5,754 nt of DNA from Candidatus Harrisonbacteria bacterium RIFCSPLOWO2_02_FULL_45_10c (GTDB taxonomy: Bacteria > Patescibacteriota > Minisyncoccia > UBA6257 > 02-FULL-45-10c). Within the stretch, counting starts at the first letter, position 1; every line of letters starts with the position of its first letter. Of this stretch, positions 5,513 to 5,754 are shown piece by piece. The stretch covers positions 6,031 through 11,784 of the forward strand of contig MHJM01000020.1 of assembly GCA_001818705.1 (NCBI GenBank). Reading direction: 5' to 3'. The position numbers and the translations under genes were made by a program. The notes below the pieces were generated by a model, which saw nothing but the letters and a program-made list of their open reading frames with translations, was not told where the DNA came from and made no database searches.

Positions 5513-5518
5513 ATTTTA
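5513..5518 (-). promoter_or_regulatory. Possible -10 hexamer before the peptidase gene
   Basis: TAAAAT on the minus strand, 6 nt before the ATG at 5506, in the 18-nt A/T-only gap behind tRNA-His. The -35 position would fall in the T-arm of the tRNA and shows no match. More simply, the gap is an A/T-rich tRNA 3' trailer, with the peptidase read on the tRNA transcript. Confidence 0.2.
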
Positions 5519-5524
5519 AATTTG

Positions 5525-5596
5525 GGTGCCTAACGGGGATCGGACCCGTGTCGCCGCTGCCACAGAGCGGAGCTTTACCATTAAGCTATAGGCACC
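5525..5596 (-). tRNA. tRNA-His, anticodon GUG
   Basis: All four arms fold. G-1 at 5596 is encoded and faces C73 at 5525, the histidine identity pair. The acceptor stem GTGCCTA/TAGGCAC is 7 bp, the D stem GCTT/AAGC, the anticodon stem CCGCT/AGCGG with loop CTGTGGC (anticodon GTG), the variable region is 4 nt, and the T stem is ACGGG/CCCGT. The T loop is TCCGATC, so position 55 is C where almost all tRNAs have U (pseudouridine). CCA is not encoded (C73 is followed by CAA), so a CCA-adding enzyme is required. It lies 18 nt upstream of the predicted peptidase gene. Confidence 0.95.
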
Positions 5597-5612
5597 ATAC
5601 TTCTATATTTGA

Positions 5613-5618
5613 ATTATA
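5613..5618 (-). promoter_or_regulatory. -10 box of the tRNA-His transcription unit
   Basis: Consensus TATAAT on the minus strand, 16 nt before the tRNA 5' end, predicting a start at about 5606 and a leader of about 10 nt. No good -35 match lies 16-18 bp upstream (GATTAT at 17). The box lies between the upstream terminator and the tRNA, which supports its use. The unit probably includes the peptidase and ung. Confidence 0.65.
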
Positions 5619-5645
5619 GCGTATCACTGAACAAAATAATCCACA

Positions 5646-5671
5646 ATAAAAAGCCCCGCAGGATGCGGGGC
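5646..5671 (-). terminator. Intrinsic terminator of a gene beyond the right edge
   Basis: Seven-bp all-G/C stem (GCCCCGC / GCGGGGC, 5-nt loop) at 5653-5671, followed on the minus strand by TTTTTAT (5652-5646). It ends transcription coming from the right, before the tRNA-His promoter. The gene it serves is not identifiable in the remaining ~80 bases. Confidence 0.85.
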
Positions 5672-5673
5672 CA

Positions 5674-5690
5674 CCTCTTAAGAAAAGAGG
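5674..5690. repeat. Small inverted repeat next to the right-hand terminator
   Basis: CCTCTT, 5-nt loop AAGAA, AAGAGG: a perfect 6-bp stem 2 nt from the G/C terminator hairpin. On the minus strand it would form just before that hairpin. It could be an upstream stability element or part of a tandem terminator. It has no U-tract of its own. Confidence 0.5.
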
Positions 5691-5754
5691 ATTTGAAAGG
5701 AAACAGCGGGGAGGATTCGGTGGGATTGTTTCGGCTACGCCGTGGCGAGGACGA
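5691..5754. other. Right-edge stretch with no assignable gene
   Basis: G/C-rich sequence, unlike the A/T-rich gaps elsewhere in the window. It contains a short CGGC-TAC-GCCG inverted repeat at 5731-5741. Two minus-strand frames stay open here, but both run through the terminator hairpins and have implausible composition. A third stops at 5734 after five codons and could be the tail of an upstream gene, which cannot be tested from this window. Confidence 0.3.

Noticed and set aside
5616..5754. Minus-strand frames open across the right edge as the end of a coding gene.
   Set aside because: They run through the G/C terminator hairpin and into the tRNA promoter. Residue content is implausible, and there is no start or family match.
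5691..5754. A tRNA at the right edge, suggested by the minus-strand CCGAATCCTCCCCGCT resembling a tRNA T-arm 3' half.
   Set aside because: No complementary T-stem strand precedes the loop, and no acceptor or anticodon stem can be built in the bases available.

Overview
The window looks like bacterial chromosome with one-strand gene organisation: every gene I can support is read from the minus strand. Gene size, minimal spacing, a type IV pilus cluster without accessory genes, a short PilB-type ATPase and a small stand-alone HExxH peptidase suggest a streamlined genome of the Patescibacteria/CPR (Parcubacteria-like) kind. That placement is an inference. The standard code fits: ung ends in TGA, so the Gracilibacteria/SR1 code, in which TGA is a sense codon, does not apply.

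Left third (1-3156), type IV pilus / type II secretion-like assembly operon, in transcription order: a 42-residue very basic small protein, the assembly ATPase PilB (434 aa, without the usual N1 domain), the inner-membrane platform protein PilC (8-nt overlap with pilB), a GspH/FimT-like prepilin, and the start of a second prepilin that overlaps the first and runs off the left edge. Together they would form a minimal pilus machine: ATPase, platform and fibre subunits. Prepilin peptidase, PilT and PilMNO are not in the window.

Middle (3172-3986), two small genes of unknown function. Each has a well-formed sigma70-like promoter (TTGACT, 17 bp, TATACT or TAAAAT), a clear Shine-Dalgarno site, and a hairpin plus U-tract terminator behind it. 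The two promoters share the 10-mer ATTTGACTTA around the -35 box.

Right third (3988-5671): tRNA-His(GUG) with a consensus -10, followed after 18 nt by a predicted HExxH zinc peptidase and after 16 more nt by family-1 uracil-DNA glycosylase (ung). The three probably share a transcript. A strong terminator at 5646-5671 separates this unit from whatever lies to the right. The last ~60 bases hold no gene I can support.

No CRISPR array, insertion sequence, phage gene or other mobile element is visible. Nothing here amounts to a clearly new system. The items most worth a second look are the unlisted small protein ahead of pilB, the N1-less PilB, the two paired orphan genes, and a recurring -10-like hexamer exactly 6 nt before the ATG of three genes that lack Shine-Dalgarno sites.
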